Below, in pieces: positions 47,248-60,550 of a stretch of 64,000 bases of DNA (positions are counted from its first letter, which is position 1; every line of letters begins with the position of its first letter). The stretch lies in assembly GCF_037038585.1 (NCBI RefSeq), contig NC_092523.1, positions 1,865,001 to 1,929,000 on the forward strand, given 5' to 3'. A model generated the notes under the pieces. It saw only the letters and a program-made list of their open reading frames with translations. It searched no databases and had not been told where the DNA came from. The position numbers were made by a program, and so were the translations under genes. This DNA comes from Patagioenas fasciata. Lineage: Eukaryota; Chordata; Aves; Columbiformes; Columbidae.

Positions 47248-48623
47248 TGACCTTGGGCTGGATCTTCCAGAGGCCGATAACAGGTTTAGATGGGAACAAG
47301 TCAAGTCATTTGCAGAAAGACTGAACTTTCCTGAGCGGCTCTGTGCTGTGAGTCAGCGTGTGAGGACTATTTCTGGTTAGGGGCACACCCCACAAGACTA
47401 TCTACTCAGGTTCGCTTAATCTTCGCAACAAAAGATTCCTATCTGCCAGCGCTGTCATTCCTGATTACCACATCACTTCCTCATCAGCCCTTATGTCAGC
47501 AACCAAATTAAGGTATTACACTCTGGAACATTTAACGTGATTACATCGGAGGAGTATTTACTCTTCCACTTGGGCAGATGCGACTGCTGTGAACAGGAGG
47601 ATGGGGAGATGCCAAGTGAGTTTCGGCGTGGTCCACACCTATTGCTCCTTCACCGTCTGTCTGTCTGTCTGACACCACATAATACAAAAGCCAGGTCTTC
47701 TTTTTTTGATGATATTCAGCGTATCAGGGTGCTCAAAACATACACACGCTTTAAATAAAATTCAGACACACGCATCCACCCAGGACAACCTGAACTTCCA
47801 ACGTCAGCAACTCCCATCCCCACCCAGCCCAGCACCCACTGGGGGAGATGGAATCAAAGAGTTCATGGGAAGATACAAAGAAATAATACAAATCAAACAA
47901 CCCGCTGCTCACAAGACTCATCCCCAATGACACAAAACTCCCAGCTACGCACGAGAAACAAAAGCTCTGCAACCCCTATGATCAAACCAAGCCATGGTTC
48001 CAACTTTGGCCAAGCACCATGGTTGAGCGATTCATCAAAATACACAAGAACTGAGCCACAGAGCTAAATTATCTTGGTTTAACGAACTCAGCTCGAGTGA
48101 GATGGTGGCTCTTGGTGATGCACAGAATCCAGCTGTCGCCATCCCAACAGATTATCCACTAAGCACAAGTTGAGTCAACAAAGTTTGGCCAACTAACATC
48201 TAGTAATACAATCTTTATTTATCGTTTTGTATGTCGGAGCTGATCCACAGCTCTTAAAATGGTGAATACATTCTTACAGCTGGAATTTCAAACTCAAATA
48301 TCTGCTGAAAGCCTTGTTCCCTGTGACGCTGTTGTTTTCCAGCCAACGTGAGTGGGTACCAGGGAACGAACATCAGGATGTCCCCATCGCTCCTCTGTCA
48401 GACCTTGCCAAAATCACGCCATGTGCTGCTTTTCCCAGGCACCTGCCCTCCAAACTGTGGCATTTCTAGTAGTCGCTCGACTCCAAAGCATGACAATTCT
48501 TTAAACAAGTAAAATGTTCATCCCCACCATCTGCAAACAGTCAGAACTGCTATGGAGAAGGAACAAAGCGGATGCTGCTTCTCTCTGATGAGATCAATGA
48601 GGGACATGAGGTCTGAGAGAGGA
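47248..48623. other. Unique sequence, no gene recognised
   Basis: A short CTGT run (GTCTGTCTGTCTGTCTG) lies near 47656-47672. No exon or named repeat recognised. Confidence 0.35.
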
Positions 48624-49116
48624 TCCTCGAATCCTGGCGGCAGTTTTGGGCCCCTGACACCAAGAAAGGCCTTGAGGTGCTGGAGTGAATGGAGAGAAGG
48701 GAGCAAAGCTGGTGAGGGGCTGGAGCACAAGTGTGATGGGAGTGGCTGAGGGACCTGGGGGTTCAGCTGGAGAACAGGAGCTGAGGGGAGACCTTCTGAT
48801 CTCTGAACTGCCTGAAAGGAGCTTGGAGCCAGGGGGGTCAGGCTCTGCTCCCCAGGAACAAGCGCCAGGAGCAGAGGAAACGGCCTCAAGTTGCACCAGG
48901 GGAGGTTGAGGTTGGATCTGGGAACAATTTCTTCCCCAAAGGGCTGTGGGGCATTGGAACAGGCTGCCCAGGGCAGTGCTGGAGTCACCATCCCTGGAGG
49001 GCTGGACAGACGGACATGAGGTTCTCAGGACATGGGGCAGGGACAGGGGTGGGGGAACAGCTGGACTTGACGATCCTAAAGGTCTTTCCAACCACAATGA
49101 CTCCATGATTCTACGA
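48624..49116 (+). mobile_element. CR1 LINE fragment (group A), about 490 bp
   Basis: The longest plus-strand group A copy that is not interrupted. It shows the uninterrupted junction GGGGAGACCTTCTGATCTCT that proves the insertion at 760-1030. Ends CTCCATGATTCTACGA. Confidence 0.93.
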
Positions 49117-49439
49117 CATAAAACTCTACCCATTTTCTGCAGTGTGCAGATGCTCAATAGCAACAGCTACACAGCCCCACTTAACTGCAGCTCTCCTGCA
49201 GCACAAAGCACAAAAAAAAAGAGGATCCCCAAGTGATTCAACACCCCAAATCCCACCAAGCAAGCAGCGCAAGCTCAGCAATGAAGAGTCAAGGATAGAT
49301 CTGGTGTTTCACTCTTCCACAGCAATATCCTTTAGCCATGACTCTTTTCCTTTCGGTCCTTCCTTTGCAGCAACCCAAAAGGATGCTGCAGCTCCCTGCA
49401 GCCGGCTTTAATGGATCCATTCAAGCAACAGCCTCGCTC
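49117..49439. other. Unique sequence, no gene recognised
   Basis: No feature supported apart from a short A-run near 49209. Confidence 0.35.
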
Positions 49440-49760
49440 TGCAATTATCATGCCTATCCGGTCCAACTAATGTGCTTGTTTACACTATCTGGCAAACTCC
49501 AGATCGAGTGTCATTTCATCACTGGGATTCTTTTGCCTAAGCCAAGACCAACAGACCATGGTGGTAATTTAAACGCTGAAAGCATGCACAGTATCGATCC
49601 GCGAGACTTGACGCCAGCTCGCCGTGACACGAAAACACATCCCCCAAGGGAGCTGCCTTCGGCGGGGCCTGCTGGAGAGGGAGAATTTAAATGAACGAAG
49701 GAGAAGCCGGCCGGAGGGATTAATATGCATGAGCACACGACCTGAATAAACGCTGCACTT
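49440..49760. promoter_or_regulatory. Candidate conserved noncoding element
   Basis: Unique sequence with GGTGGTAATTTAAACGCTGA near 49560 and GGATTAATATGCATGAGC near 49717, the latter combining a TAAT core with ATGCAT. CpGs are retained between them. Regulatory role is inferred. Confidence 0.35.
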
Positions 49761-50365
49761 GGTGCGGTTCGTTAGATTTGTCAGAAAGAGCGAGGGATTA
49801 TCCAAGAGAACCATGTGAGAACACCACAAGCTGGCGATGGGTCTCTGCAGCAGAAACCTGTCTGGCGTCTAGGAAAAAACCCCATCGGTGCAGACGCGGT
49901 GCCTGAGAACACGTGAAAGCATCCAGTAATAACAGGTGCTAAATGAACAGATTACGGCTAAATATAATAAACACTGTCTGGAGTCATATGCTTCCCTTCT
50001 CCAGTTTTGGGGCTGACCCGTCTGCAAGCACAGGGAGACGTAGCCCATGGTGGAAACCACCCCAACTCCTCATCGCTGTGGGAAGCACCCAGACATTTCT
50101 GCTTTTCGGTGCAGAAGAGTCAAAGGTTCAAAACCCTTACAAAACAGGGGGTTTTGACAAGAGGGGCATCAGCCACCCCCTCTGGGTGTACTGGATGGGC
50201 CTCCTGCAGAAAACTTTGTAGATATGTGTCCTGGAAGGTGTTTGTATCTTGCCATTAGCAGTCCAAAGGGAGTGGGAGGTAGAGGGGAAGAACTTCATGG
50301 TTCTTCCATTGCTTAACCTCAACTGAGCCTCAGGAGATACATGTTTTCTGCTTAGACCCTTGAGA
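49761..50365. other. Unique sequence, no gene recognised
   Basis: No named repeat or exon. Ordinary unique DNA up to the AGAGG microsatellite. Confidence 0.35.
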
Positions 50366-50550
50366 AGAGGAGAGGAGAGGAGAGGAGAGGAGAGGAGAGG
50401 AGAGGAGAGGAGAGGAGAGGAGAGGAGAGGAGAGGAGAGGAGAGGAGAGGAGAGGAGAGGAGAGGAGAGGAGAGGAGAGGAGAGGAGAGGAGAGGAGAGG
50501 AGAGGAGAGGAGAGGAGAGGAGAGGAGAGGAGAGGAGAGGAGAGGAGAGT
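50366..50550. repeat. (AGAGG)n pentanucleotide microsatellite
   Basis: Thirty-six perfect tandem AGAGG units at 50366-50545, then one variant unit AGAGT. There is no interruption in 180 bp, implying recent expansion and likely length polymorphism. Purines are on the plus strand, as in the two other long tracts. Confidence 0.98.
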
Positions 50551-51084
50551 AGGGTAGTCTGGAAAGCTCAGGAGGTCCTCCCGGTCCAGAAGGAACCTGT
50601 CCTCACTTTGTTTAGTGTTCATACCTGCTCTTAGGTCCAAGTATAAAATGTGTATGTGTTAGACTGGTTTCACCTTCAGCCAGATTCTCCAAGTCCCACA
50701 GCAGAAAACTGCTCTTCCTCTGGACGGACCACCTCGATCTTTACCAATTAAAGACCATTAGCCTAATTGCTCTCTTCCTCCCTACGTATCGTAGCACACA
50801 GAGGCCTCTTAGCACTCTGCTGGTCTCACATACCCTCCTGGAAGTCACACGTTGTTTTGATACACGCAAAAATAGGTAATAATAAGGGTACTTGTTCTAG
50901 TATTTAGCCAAAATCACCCACTGGATTTCTAATGCATGTTAAGTCTCTGATGCTTTGGTGAAGTTTGTTACATTTCTAGAATTGAGGGTTCATTTTACTA
51001 GTGATCAGGAATGAAAAGTCAACCTGAAAGCTAGAAAGTCAACCGAGGATATCTCTGGTTTGTTCACTTGAACACTGGGTGTGA
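50551..51084. other. Unique sequence, no gene recognised
   Basis: AT-rich towards 50870-51000, without a decisive motif. Confidence 0.35.
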
Positions 51085-51345
51085 AGAATCACGGAATCAT
51101 TTCGTTTGGAAAAGACTTCCAACATCATCAGGTCCAACTGTTAACCTGGCACAGCCAAGTCCATCACTGCCCCATGTCCTGAGAACCTCCTGTCCGTCTG
51201 TCCAGCCCTCCAGGGATGGTGACTCCAGCACTGCCCTGGGCAGCCTGTTCCAATGCCCCACAGCCCTTTGGGGAAGAAATTGTTCCCCAGATCCAAGCTC
51301 AACCTCCCCTGGCGCAACTTGAGGCCTCTTCCTCTCGTCCTCCAG
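51085..51345 (-). mobile_element. CR1 LINE 3' fragment (group A)
   Basis: Begins AGAATCACGGAATCATTTCG on plus, has the group A block near 51210 and stops after GAGGCCTCTTCCTCTCGTC. About 260 bp. Confidence 0.92.
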
Positions 51346-54300
51346 CAGAACCACCTTTTGGAGACCACGTTCCCAACTCCTGGCTCCCTGAAGTCTCATA
51401 GGCACATTACAGACACAAACCAAAACTGCATGGGCACATAAACCTGGATCACGACCAGCCATGGGCTAGAACAAAACCCACCTTATCTTCCATTACTCCT
51501 ACCAGCAGCAGAGCTGTTACCTCAAAGCTAGATTTTGTCACTACAATAGATGTTGACGTACATCTAATAAACCAAACATCGGTCACACGAAGCAGTCCAG
51601 GTCCTAAACAGTCTATCAGGTGCCATTTGAGGCATCCACCAGCTGCTACTCCAGTAAAGCACAAGTCTCTGTGTCTTATCATCCACCTGTCTCCTGTGGG
51701 CATCTAAGACACCGCTGGGCTTCTATGACAGCAGCAGACACCACATTTAGACACATGTACCAATCCCCTCCTATTCTAGAGGAAAACCACACTTGAACAC
51801 TGAAGCATCGATTTAGAACAAGAGTCCAAAACTTCCCACCATCATCAGGTCGATCTGTAAATTCTCCTAACAGAACCAACCTAGAAAATAACCCATTTAT
51901 ACATCTAACAGCAGCAACTATTGCGTTGTGTTTAAAAACACACACACACGCCCTGGAATCAACAGAACCTATAGGAATGCAAATTACTATTTTTATCATG
52001 GAATGGGGGGGAACTGATAGAAAAGCTGAAATAAATCATACTGTAGGGTTCCTTGCTATACAGTGCCACCTTGCTGTCAATTCATCGATAAAAGTGACAG
52101 CTGCTCAGGACCGACGCTTCGGTGCAAGATGTGCAGTGTGTTAAACTCAAGTGATTGAGCTTCGGGAAGGAACTGTTGGCTGAGATATATTAAAGCCAGC
52201 TCAAAACACAATCCTGAGAGCCCGACTCTCAGCTTATTTGGAGCACACATCTCCTCTCTGCTGGTTTCTTCCAAAGCTCCAGTACCGCCGTCAATCCTTC
52301 ACATGCTCTCCAATGCTTTGGCTTGAAGCAAGAAGAGGTCAAGTGTCCTCTCCTCCATCTTCTCTCCTTCATAGGGCTCTCACACTCCAGAGTCACCTGC
52401 CTTTCCTCATAAACCTTATCTCATTCATTAAGCTCTTAATCCACGCGTACAGCACTACTGAATGCCAGTCGATACGTGTACTCTTTAAATCAAACAGGAA
52501 AGAAATCAATGGAAGAGTCCGACAACAGACTGCGCTGGGAATGGTTGTCTGAGACGTAACAGCTCGTTCCTGAAGGACACAGGGTAGCGAAGGCTTCTCA
52601 ATCAGCTGCCTTGCAATTAAAGTCACCTTGATGGATAAAAGCACCAGCAGCCCTGTCTTGTGTATTTTCCCCAGATGTTCATCGCGCCGCTGTGTGTGTT
52701 ATTTCGGAAAGCTGACTCCTCAAATATCACAATAAGCTTTCCAAGAGCTAACGTGTCCTTGCTCTGAAACGACAACCCCGCGATACGTCCGTACTTGAGA
52801 GATCCCAAGGAGAAGAATCACACAGATATGTCAAGATAGCGTTTCCCCGCAGCTTCAAAGACAAGACTTCCCTGCAAAACTGACTTTACCACCCACCAAG
52901 GTCCAGCTGATACCTTCCAGGGAGACCCAGCAGCTGAGCCGAGCGTCGCTTCGCTTTCACGGCAGCAACAGGAGCGCTCGGCGGGGGGGAAAACCCCACG
53001 TTGTGCAAGGTGAGGGCAGGATGTCATGAAAGGCAGCTCCATAAAGGCTTCTTTATGGACAGCTCTTCCTCTCCAGCTCAAGAGTGGCAGCTCCCGAGCA
53101 CGCACAGATCACTGGAGCGGATTGGGTTTCACAGGACGTGGAGGTGAAGGGCAACCACCTCTGGCCCTCTCTGTTCCCCATCAATCCTGCCTCAATCAGT
53201 AGGTTAAAGGTGAATGTGGGCCTTATAGCTCCAGCGGTGTCCGTTTCCCCGCTCGGATGACTGTCTCACGGCCTCCTGCAATTAGAGGGCTCGGTGGGGA
53301 GATCCCTCACCTCTCCTCCCACCAGCACCGACCAGCTCCTGCTCTTCATGCTCCATGGAAGCGCCTGAAGTAGCAGGAACCTGCTGTAGGGCGGACGGAC
53401 CACGAGCAGACAGAGCTGTGGGTGCTCAGGAGGGGACAGGGTCTGCAGTTGAGTCTTGAAGGAATAAAACCCAAATAAAACACGTTCCTGTCCCAGTGCA
53501 AGGTCCGCTTTTGCTGAGGTTCTTCATGGCGTCCCGTCTGAACGGCTGCACTGATTGTTTTACCGTAAAATACGCATGAAAACGGGAGAAAGGAATAACA
53601 AACGACTACGTAATGTTTTACTGCAGACGGGCAGGGAGCCGTGGGGTGTATGGGACCAAACAGCAGACCACAGCGTGCAAAGCCCCGTCGTTCCTGAATA
53701 AACCCCAAGGCTCAGCCTAAAGCACTAAGGTGAGAACAAGTATCTCCCACCCCACCACCTTCTGATTTCCACACCTAAACAAAACTGGTACACGGTTCAC
53801 ACGACGGCTTGAAGAATTTAGCGCCCAGCCATGAGGTAGAAAAGTCCATTTCTCGCTTTCAAGTTCCTAATTTCCTCCCTTGATTTCTTTTGTCTAGCCC
53901 CAAAATCTCACGATGAAATAGGATTTGATTGTTTGCTTGTTTTTATTGTCCCCATCTGCAAAGTGTCGACAGACTCCACAATTTCCATTGCCATGCCCTA
54001 ATGAAAGAAGCCCAGGCGGCGCTCCCCGTGTAAGAGAAGTGCTAACAGGATATGTTTGCACTCTTGGTTTCTTCGTTTGAAGGCCCTGGGGGGCATCCAG
54101 GCACTTTGAATTCCTCCCCACGCCAATACATCCTTCCTGGATCAAGAGTGATGGATTCTGAGCGAGACCGAGCAGCCGGACAGACTAGGGAACTGTGTGA
54201 TTTTAATACAATTGATCTACAAAAGGCTGTGTTTAAAGTAACACTAAGACCAGCTTAAACCCACCAAAGCAGGAAAAAGCAGAGTTAAGGCTCTAAATCC

Positions 54301-55849
54301 ACTCTGAGCTCGCGCTTTTGCGTCTCCTTCCCTCTCCCATCCTCTTTCTGCAGGGCGTGGCGAGCAGCAGCTTGGATTTGCAGCACAAACTTTGAAGCAT
54401 CTTTTCTTTGTGAGTCAGACAGTTAACACTGATTTACAAATAAATAAACTACTTAATGTGCTCTTTTCAAATACTGTTGGGTTTGGGGCACTGAAAAGAA
54501 AAAAACAAACAACAAAACCAACACACCCTGAGCATGACAAGCAAGAAACACGGTGGTTTGGCCATGACCCTGGAATGTCCTTCCCGGTGAGATGGGTTTG
54601 CTGCGGTCTGGGAGATTCCTGCCCGGCTCCCTGGGCAAAGCCTGGCCAAGAACCCATGTCTGAGCATATCTCCATGGGTATTTGCACGTGGATGCATCAG
54701 AGTGGAGGAAAAGGTCCCTCTATTTGCTGTGTGTGATGGATCTCCAACAAGGAGCATCTTTCCTATGAGTACTCTGAGCACCATCAGAGGTGCTGGAGGA
54801 ACATGCCCATGCATCGGAGTCCAGCCTGACTTTTAGGAGGTTCCAACACATCTCTTGCTCCTTCTTAGATGTGTCATAACTGCTCTGAGACAGCTTTGAA
54901 TCAAGGTCCAAACGGCTTCCAGAAAAGAGAAAGCGTTCTGCTCTGATGTTCCCAATGGGGGTTCAAATGGATGGTGCTAACATCAAGGCAGAAGGATCAG
55001 GTGATATTAAGAGCACGAAATAAGGTAAAATGGCCCCTCATTAAACAACTGCAGGGTTCTGGTTGTTAATTTTGTGTTGGTTTTCTTTTTAAAAAGCCAT
55101 TCCCTCCATCCCATCTTCTATTTCTTCACTTCTTCCAAGTTTCCTACGGAGATACAGGGTGGGAGACAGAGGGATGGAGACACCTAAATACCTTGATGCA
55201 TGGAAATCAAAGGGCATTGGAAGCACAAGGGGTGATGTGGAAATACATCCCACATCCTCACATGATCTCCAGATGTTGGGGTACACCATGGTCACCAGTG
55301 AAACAGGTACCACATTCTCACCATAGCAGGTTCCTAACCCGAACCGAAGGGCACAGCCAGTTCCACCTTCCAAAGAGCAGACGACTCGGACAATACAAGT
55401 ACTTCAAATTCATAAGGTTTTAAATGAGCCTTAATAAATCTATAACTTTACACAGTTACCTTCCACCGAGTGATTACAGCCAACATTTTCAAAGGTAATT
55501 TCATGCCAAATATGGATTTAGAAAACAAATCCAGGCATTTATTGAGAGAGAAAGCTAACGTATGAGTCTTCTTTTTTAATTAACAAAACTGTTCTATTAC
55601 CCCATGCAGATAACTCTTAAGAGGAAGCTCAGCATGATGCTGAGTGGCCCAGACACCACTGAGGTCCACCAGAAATTAACACCAGACTACAGCTTTGAAA
55701 ATGGTTCCCCCAGGCGATTTGGCATTCAGGAAAAACCAGCCCAGTTTGGGTCTGTGGAAGCACAGAGGTGTCACGGGGGATGGAGGAGATAACATCTCCA
55801 TTTCTGGGAAGCTGATGTGGCTATGGCTTCTGGATGCCTATAAAAGCAT
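51346..55849. other. Unique sequence, no gene recognised
   Basis: 4.5 kb without a recognised repeat or exon, the largest clean unique stretch in the window. A short CACACACACAC run lies near 51938. Several open frames of 60-120 codons exist, but none carries a domain or good splice borders. Regulatory content is possible but I cannot localise it. Confidence 0.4.
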
Positions 55850-56150
55850 CTATCACGTTCATGTGCGTTAGGAAACAAAACAGCATTTAATTGGCAGTAA
55901 CGCGCTCGGCTGGAAGTCAGACACATCTGGTCTCCATCATCTGTTTAGACTCTTCGGGTCTTCGTGTTTGCACAAGACCCAGCAAAACGGGCAGTTATGA
56001 GTTGGCCTGTCGGCACTGCCATAATGACCGCGATTAATAATGGCGGTTGCTTTATCCAAAATATACCAATCGGTGGAAGGAACTCAGAGACGAGCAACAA
56101 AAGTCATGAACAGCCCGGAGATACAATCTTAACAGCAAACCCCTGTATTT
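55850..56150. promoter_or_regulatory. Candidate conserved noncoding element
   Basis: Unique block with ACCGCGATTAATAATGGCGG at about 56027-56046 and TTTATCCAAAATATACC near 56051. CpGs are retained around an AT-rich homeodomain-like core, and GCATTTAATTGGCAG lies near 55882. Inferred enhancer-type element. Confidence 0.4.
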
Positions 56151-56298
56151 AAGGGTAATGATAAAACTAGCTCCAACCCATCATTGCTGGGTGATTATGA
56201 ATTAAGGCTGCAACTGGAACACGGGTCTTCACTCCTCTTGTGTCCTTAGTGCACAAGATGACACTTGTGATGAAAGGGAGTTCAAAATTCCGCTTGCC

Positions 56299-56437
56299 CC
56301 ATCCCTGAGACATCCCAGGCCAGGTTGGATGGGCTCTGAGCAACCTGAGCTGGTGAAGATGTCCCTGCTCATGGCAGGGGTGGCACTGGGTGGGCTTTGA
56401 AGGTCCCTTACAATCCAAACTATTCTGTGATTCCATG
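56299..56437 (+). mobile_element. CR1 LINE 3' end fragment
   Basis: The same subfamily as 15163-15292: GACATCCCAGGCCAGGTTGG, then CTGGTGAAGATGTCCCTGCT and an end TATTCTGTGATTCCATG. About 140 bp. Confidence 0.87.
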
Positions 56438-56762
56438 ATAATGTGGCAGAAGCCATGTAGCAATGGTTAAATAATCAACGCAAGCACTACTAAGCAAGGA
56501 CAGAATACAGGGTAAACGCAGCAGCAGAGGGATGCAGCTAAAAGGAGAGGAGGGAACGTAAGCTTAGTGAGATGTAAAAGGTAAAAGTCCCTTTGCAAAG
56601 GGCATTAAACACTAACGATGACCAGCAAACAACGCATACAACAGTGCTACTCAAAAAAAGAGTGTATAGATGCTCCACACTGCAATGGGTGTTCGGGAGA
56701 AACAGCCGAGCTGCGAGACCGAAGATGGGGCACCGTCGTGGGCTGGGGAGCATCCCGAACCA

Positions 56763-56820
56763 TCCAGGAGCTGGACTTGATGGTCTTTGTGAGTCCCACC
56801 TCAGGACGTTGTCTAATTCA
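56763..56820 (+). mobile_element. Possible short old CR1 3' fragment
   Basis: GAGCTGGACTTGATGGTCTT followed by TGTGAGTCCCACCTCAGGA resembles the 3' end of an old CR1, but no octamer tail is visible and the match is short. Confidence 0.4.
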
Positions 56821-59800
56821 AACCATTTGGAGATGGAAAACAGCCCAGCAAGGGAGCAGATGAGCTGAAACCCATGAGTCACCCGCTCACCTCTCCCTCA
56901 CTGCACCCAGCAATCAGGGTGGCACCTCCTCCGCCTGCAACTCACGACAGAAACCTGGGTTCAAAGACGCAATACGTGTGAAAAGGAGACACCTCGCCGA
57001 GATAGTTAACTTAACTGATCTTCTCTCTAATTCGATTTTCAACTTCTGTTGCATCTGCTAGCAAAACAAGCGGGGAAAAATAGGCCAAACCGGCTTCAGG
57101 TCTAACGAGCGTCTCTCTGCACCATGGCACCTTCAGCAAGCTCAGGACTGGCTCCAAGGCTCACCCAGCCCCTTGTTCCCACACTGCTCATCAGATAATT
57201 TGACTTTGCAGGGCAGGGAAACCACATTTAACCGCAAAACGTGAAAACAAGTTAGAAAACAAAACCAACAACCCAGGGCTTCCTGTCTGCTGAGAACTGA
57301 GCTGTGTGTTGGCTTGGGTGCTGCCTTGGAGCTCCTGGAGGGACTGTCTTCATCTATTGATGAACATCCATGGATGAACATCTATTGAAGGTAAGAGTAG
57401 AGAGGTGGTCAAAGCCTTGCAGTATCATGTCGAGGCACAGACCCATGTGGCCTTAGTCCTTCAGCCCAAATTTGCAAGAGCTTCCCCTTGGCCACCATGC
57501 CCAGGGGTAGATACAGAAGCCCTGTGAGAAACAGCAGATGTAGGAGATCAGGCTACAACTTAATCAACACAGGCTCATCTTGCACAAGCCCAAGCCTCCA
57601 AGTGCTTTTAAAGCAGTCAACGACCAAGACAAATGGAGTCTTAAAAACCTTATTTATCATCCGATGTTTTGATAAGAAGCAAAGCTGAGCAACCACGAAC
57701 ATCAGCATTACTGCATCTCGCAACACAGCCCCACAATTTGATGTCTCCTGCAGCAGAGCAGGTGGTTCCTTAACACCAAACGTAAGCCCAAGAAATCCAG
57801 GTGTCCCCATGGGTTTCTCTCAGGGTTGAGTCTACGGGATGAGTTCACACTTCACCTTTTCCCCTCTCTCTTGGCTCATTTTTCCAGAAATCACATAGGG
57901 TTGTTAATTCCTTCGAAGCCCACCAACCCAATATGGCCAGAACGGGCCAGCAGGTTCAGAAGTCACTGGGGGAAATCAGGAGGGACACACAGAGGAAACG
58001 ACCGCACATTTCATACGGCTAAAAGCTCCAGCCTCACTTTGTCTATCATATCTTTTAAATGAAAATAAACCCAACCAAACACTTCCAATAACCTGCAAAC
58101 AATGCAGAAGAGACAGGAATCCTCTATGAAGGTAAAAACGGCACAGAACAGCGATGGGAGGGAGTTGTGTTCCTGATGGGAATACTATTTTATTAAGCAT
58201 TTCTATTGGAAACGGGGAAAATCAATGCATTGGGGGAGATCTCTCATTATCCAGCCGGCCAGCATCCAACATGAACCCAAAATAACCACAGCTGGCTTTC
58301 AAACACAGTGAAAAGTTGCACTAAATGTTTGCTACTGGACAAGCACGGAGCAGAAGAGCCGCTCCACACCCAGCGACACTGTTTGTCTGTCTTGGCCTCA
58401 CCGATGGGTCTGAAGAGCTGACACTCACATTCATCACCACCACCACGTTACAACCGTCCAGTAGAACAGAAGAATGATGGAGCAGAAGAACGGAGCTCCC
58501 CGTCCTCACCTCTTGCCCATGAAAATGAAAAGCTAAACCATTTGCAGCTGGCCAGAGGCTGCGGAGAGAACAGTGAACGTATCGCATGTGCAGGCCTGGG
58601 GATGCTGTGGAGCGTCCTGGAGCTCTTCAGCGGTATCTGGACATCTAACATCGTATTTGGACATTTAATCGTATTTGGACATCCAATCGTATTTGGACAT
58701 CCAGTCGTATTTGGACCGAAGCATCTAAGTCACTTTTGAAAGAAAGATGCAGAAGACTAAATTAATTAAGCACTCTTCATATTTTAGCAAGGTTATTCAT
58801 GGAACTAAATTTATTTCAGGTTTCTAATACATAGCACTGAGTGTAGATTAAACTTTAAGGGGAAAAGGTAACTATTGCTTCCTTGTAAAGCCTTAAATAT
58901 TCGTGTATCACTGTCAGGCCCTTATTAGAAAAGGCTCTTACAGAAGGATGAGGTGCCCCTTGGTTTACTTTATCACTTCATTAAGGGGTTTTACGGATTT
59001 AGAATCGTTCCGGGATGGGAAGAAAAGTCACTTTTTAACATCCTCTCTGCTCAGAAGAGCAATTTGGATCCTCTGGGCTTGACTCTTTTTCCTCTTTACC
59101 ATACGGTGATGGAATTGCTCCAAATTTCCTTGAGCACAAGGAGCAAATGAGGATTTCGAAGTACAGAGGGACCTTACGCTTGATTCTGCCCGAGCGAACA
59201 AACAGGAATCTGCATGTTCCCACACAATGGCGCTTTTATAGGGCTTGTTCTCCATTACAGTGATTGACAATCAAACCCGTTCACTACCTTTTTTCTACCT
59301 TTTTACATTGTACTAAGAATTCATTTAGGTCAATCCCTTAAACTTCATCATCACACATTACTTTGAAAACTCCCTCTCATCTACAATTCCTCTGTAAGAA
59401 CGAGAACTGGGATATATTGGGAAGGGACAGGGAAATCTCTTCAATCTCCCTATTTTGTGCATATTTTGCCCCGTCATTTTTCCTCCCTTTTATATATATT
59501 TTATAGATTTTGCTCAGCCTGTCTGGGTTTCGGGTTGGAAAGAGCGTTTCAGCAGCTACCCCAGCATTCCTTCCCGGGCACAGGAAAACAGCCGGGAACA
59601 CAAACATCTTCAGGAGGTCTCTTTTTCCCCTGTTCGTACCTTTAAGTCAATATTGTGTTAACATTTAGTGGCTTAAAAGAGAAAGAATGCAACGTCCAAA
59701 AAGGACGAATTAAAAACAAGTTGAAGAACAAACTAAGAGCTCTTTTTGCTGCTGGTTAAGCAGCTCCACCGCTCCCAGGCCCTGCAGAGCAGCAAGAAGC

Positions 59801-60189
59801 ACCAGGGTGGTGGGAGCATTGGAGCTCCGATGGCCCCGGAGCAGCCAACGGAGCTTCACGCAGATGGAGCTTGGTGACAAATTACATGTCACGGGATGAG
59901 GTCATGGGCAGGGTGATGATGGAACTGGCTCCTCTTTGCACGTTATTGCTGATGTCAATAGGCCAGTGATAGGTGGATTCTTCTCTATTTGGATGTTGTC
60001 CATTGTCTGTCCAATAGTTGGCACCAACAAGCATCCCTGTTATCCAGGAGATGACCCAGGGCTGCCTGTCCTCACCTGAAACTCAACAGATCACAGCATC
60101 TGCCCTTTCGCCCCACAACATACAGAAAAGCTATTCCTTTGAAATGAAAGAAAACCAGATTTGGATTACCTTCCAAAACAAAGAAGAGA
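56821..60189. other. Mostly unique sequence, no gene recognised
   Basis: 3.4 kb without a recognised exon. AT-rich parts at 58740-58880 and 59270-59360 are candidates for regulatory DNA only. It contains the 18-bp tandem repeat listed separately. Confidence 0.4.
58631..58715. repeat. 18-bp tandem repeat, about 4.6 copies
   Basis: Unit TCGTATTTGGACATCCAA starts at 58651, 58669, 58687 and 58705 (last one partial); a diverged unit (CGGTATCTGGACATCTAACA) precedes them. The third and fourth positions from the unit end vary (TT or CC). Confidence 0.93.
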
Positions 60190-60550
60190 ATAAGTTGGGG
60201 AAAGACCTATTAGAGAGCAGCGTAGGTGAAAGGGACCTCGGGGTCCTGGGGACAGCAGGGTGAGCATGAGCCAGCACTGGGCCCTTGTGGCCAGGAAGGC
60301 CAATGGTACCTGGGGTGGGTTAGAAGGGGGTGGTCAGCAGGTCAGAGAGGTTCTCCTGCCCCTCTGCTCTGCCCTGGGGAGACCACACCTGGAATATTGT
60401 GTCCAGTTGTGGCCCCTCAGTTCCAGAAGGACAGGGAACTGCTGGAGAGAGTCCAGCGCAGCCACCAAGATGCTGAAGGGAGTGGAGCATCTCCCGTGTG
60501 AGGAAAGGCTGAGGGAGCTGGGGCTCTGGAGCTGGAGAAGAGGACACTGA
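60190..60550 (+). pseudogene. CR1 ORF2 C-terminal remnant (group B type)
   Basis: Readable pieces in shifting frames are [20 protein letters not shown], then [17 protein letters not shown], then [20 protein letters not shown] and [16 protein letters not shown]. The part that in CR1 RT normally reads like ILGCIKKSVASR is replaced by [12 protein letters not shown], and the frame breaks between pieces. The same changes occur in other group B copies, so the source element already had a damaged ORF2. No catalytic YxDD motif is included. Confidence 0.8.
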
